The notes beneath the pieces were generated by a model. The model worked only from the letters and a program-made list of their open reading frames with translations. It was not told where the DNA came from and did no database searches. From Symsagittifera roscoffensis (taxonomy: Eukaryota; Xenacoelomorpha; Acoela; Convolutidae): a stretch of DNA of 57,845 bases. A program made the position numbers and the translations under genes. The stretch is from NCBI RefSeq assembly GCF_963678635.1, contig NC_087068.1, positions 16,314,027 to 16,371,871 of the forward strand, written 5' to 3'. Within the stretch, counting starts at the first letter, position 1. The number at the start of each line of letters is the position of its first letter. Below, piece after piece: positions 57,742-57,845 of the stretch.

Positions 57742-57845
57742 GTGGTCTTAGGTGTCCACAAGAAGTGGGAAAAAACCTGAATTTTGCGCTACCATTTTGC
57801 AGGAAGTTTTCATTAAAACTTACTATTCCAAGCTTTACGGAAGAA

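Larger units (their letters stand above)
39318..57845 (+). repeat. Higher-order tandem array: long, short, short, long units
   Basis: Units start at GGTTAGTTTG: 39318, 47921, 49625 and 51329. Sizes are 8603, 1704, 1704 and at least 6517 bp (the last matches 39318-45920 and runs off the window). Short units equal the first about 220 bp of the long unit joined to its last about 1480 bp. The two short units are almost identical; long units differ by a few percent plus indels. Confidence 0.93.
51329..57845 (+). repeat. Array unit 4 (long, incomplete at window end)
   Basis: Aligned to 39318-45920. It lacks about 118 bp present at 41613-41730, lacks one minisatellite unit and gains about 50 bp at 55503-55550. 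Confidence 0.92.

Overview
This window is eukaryotic DNA from an invertebrate animal. It is AT-rich, its open frames are short, one gene has a canonical GT-AG intron, and there are several classes of animal retroelement and DNA element in many states of decay. TTTCAG-type acceptors and the mix of BEL/Pao, Jockey/CR1-like LINE and Polinton (Maverick) remains would fit a nematode or another small invertebrate, but nothing here fixes the species. Only one gene looks intact: a two-exon carbohydrate sulfotransferase at 14652-16127, about 333 residues. Its PAPS-binding loop is formed across the splice junction, and its intron carries a tRNA-Leu-like SINE head.

Layout. 1-4.7 kb: a broken non-LTR retrotransposon (ORF1 with an RRM-like block, ORF2 with endonuclease and reverse transcriptase) ending in a (TTC)11 tail. 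5-6.3 kb: an old dispersed repeat. 6.3-9.6 kb: the 5' part of a BEL/Pao-type LTR element (probable LTR, tRNA-Lys-like primer site, gag relic with a DUF1759-like region). 9.57-10.72 kb: a fold-back element built from a 40-bp perfect palindrome and variants of it. 11.1-11.9 kb: a LINE RT scrap and a TTGCAATA-rich element. 14.6-16.1 kb: the sulfotransferase. 17.3-20.4 kb: a tandem duplication whose second copy holds a 944-bp insertion. 20.7-22.5 kb: small tandem repeats and another dispersed repeat.

22.7-40.5 kb is the most interesting stretch: a decayed Polinton/Maverick (adintovirus-like) element of about 17.8 kb. On the + strand, in order, it shows a packaging ATPase (two fragments), a poly-Q protein, an RVE integrase, two structural-protein relics, an adenain-like protease relic and a protein-primed family B DNA polymerase. 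Inverted terminal blocks starting AGT(T/A)ATCGTATACC bound it. Every gene is broken by stops and frameshifts.

39.3-57.8 kb is a young, irregular higher-order tandem array that begins exactly where the PolB relic is cut: one 8603-bp unit, two 1704-bp units derived from it by a 6.9-kb internal deletion, and then a second long unit running off the window. Each long unit carries the right end of the Polinton, a 30-bp minisatellite, minus-strand BEL/Pao integrase and RT-RNase H relics, and small unrecognised frames. The array therefore post-dates the Polinton insertion. No tRNA or rRNA gene that looks functional, no CRISPR array and no bacterial gene was seen.
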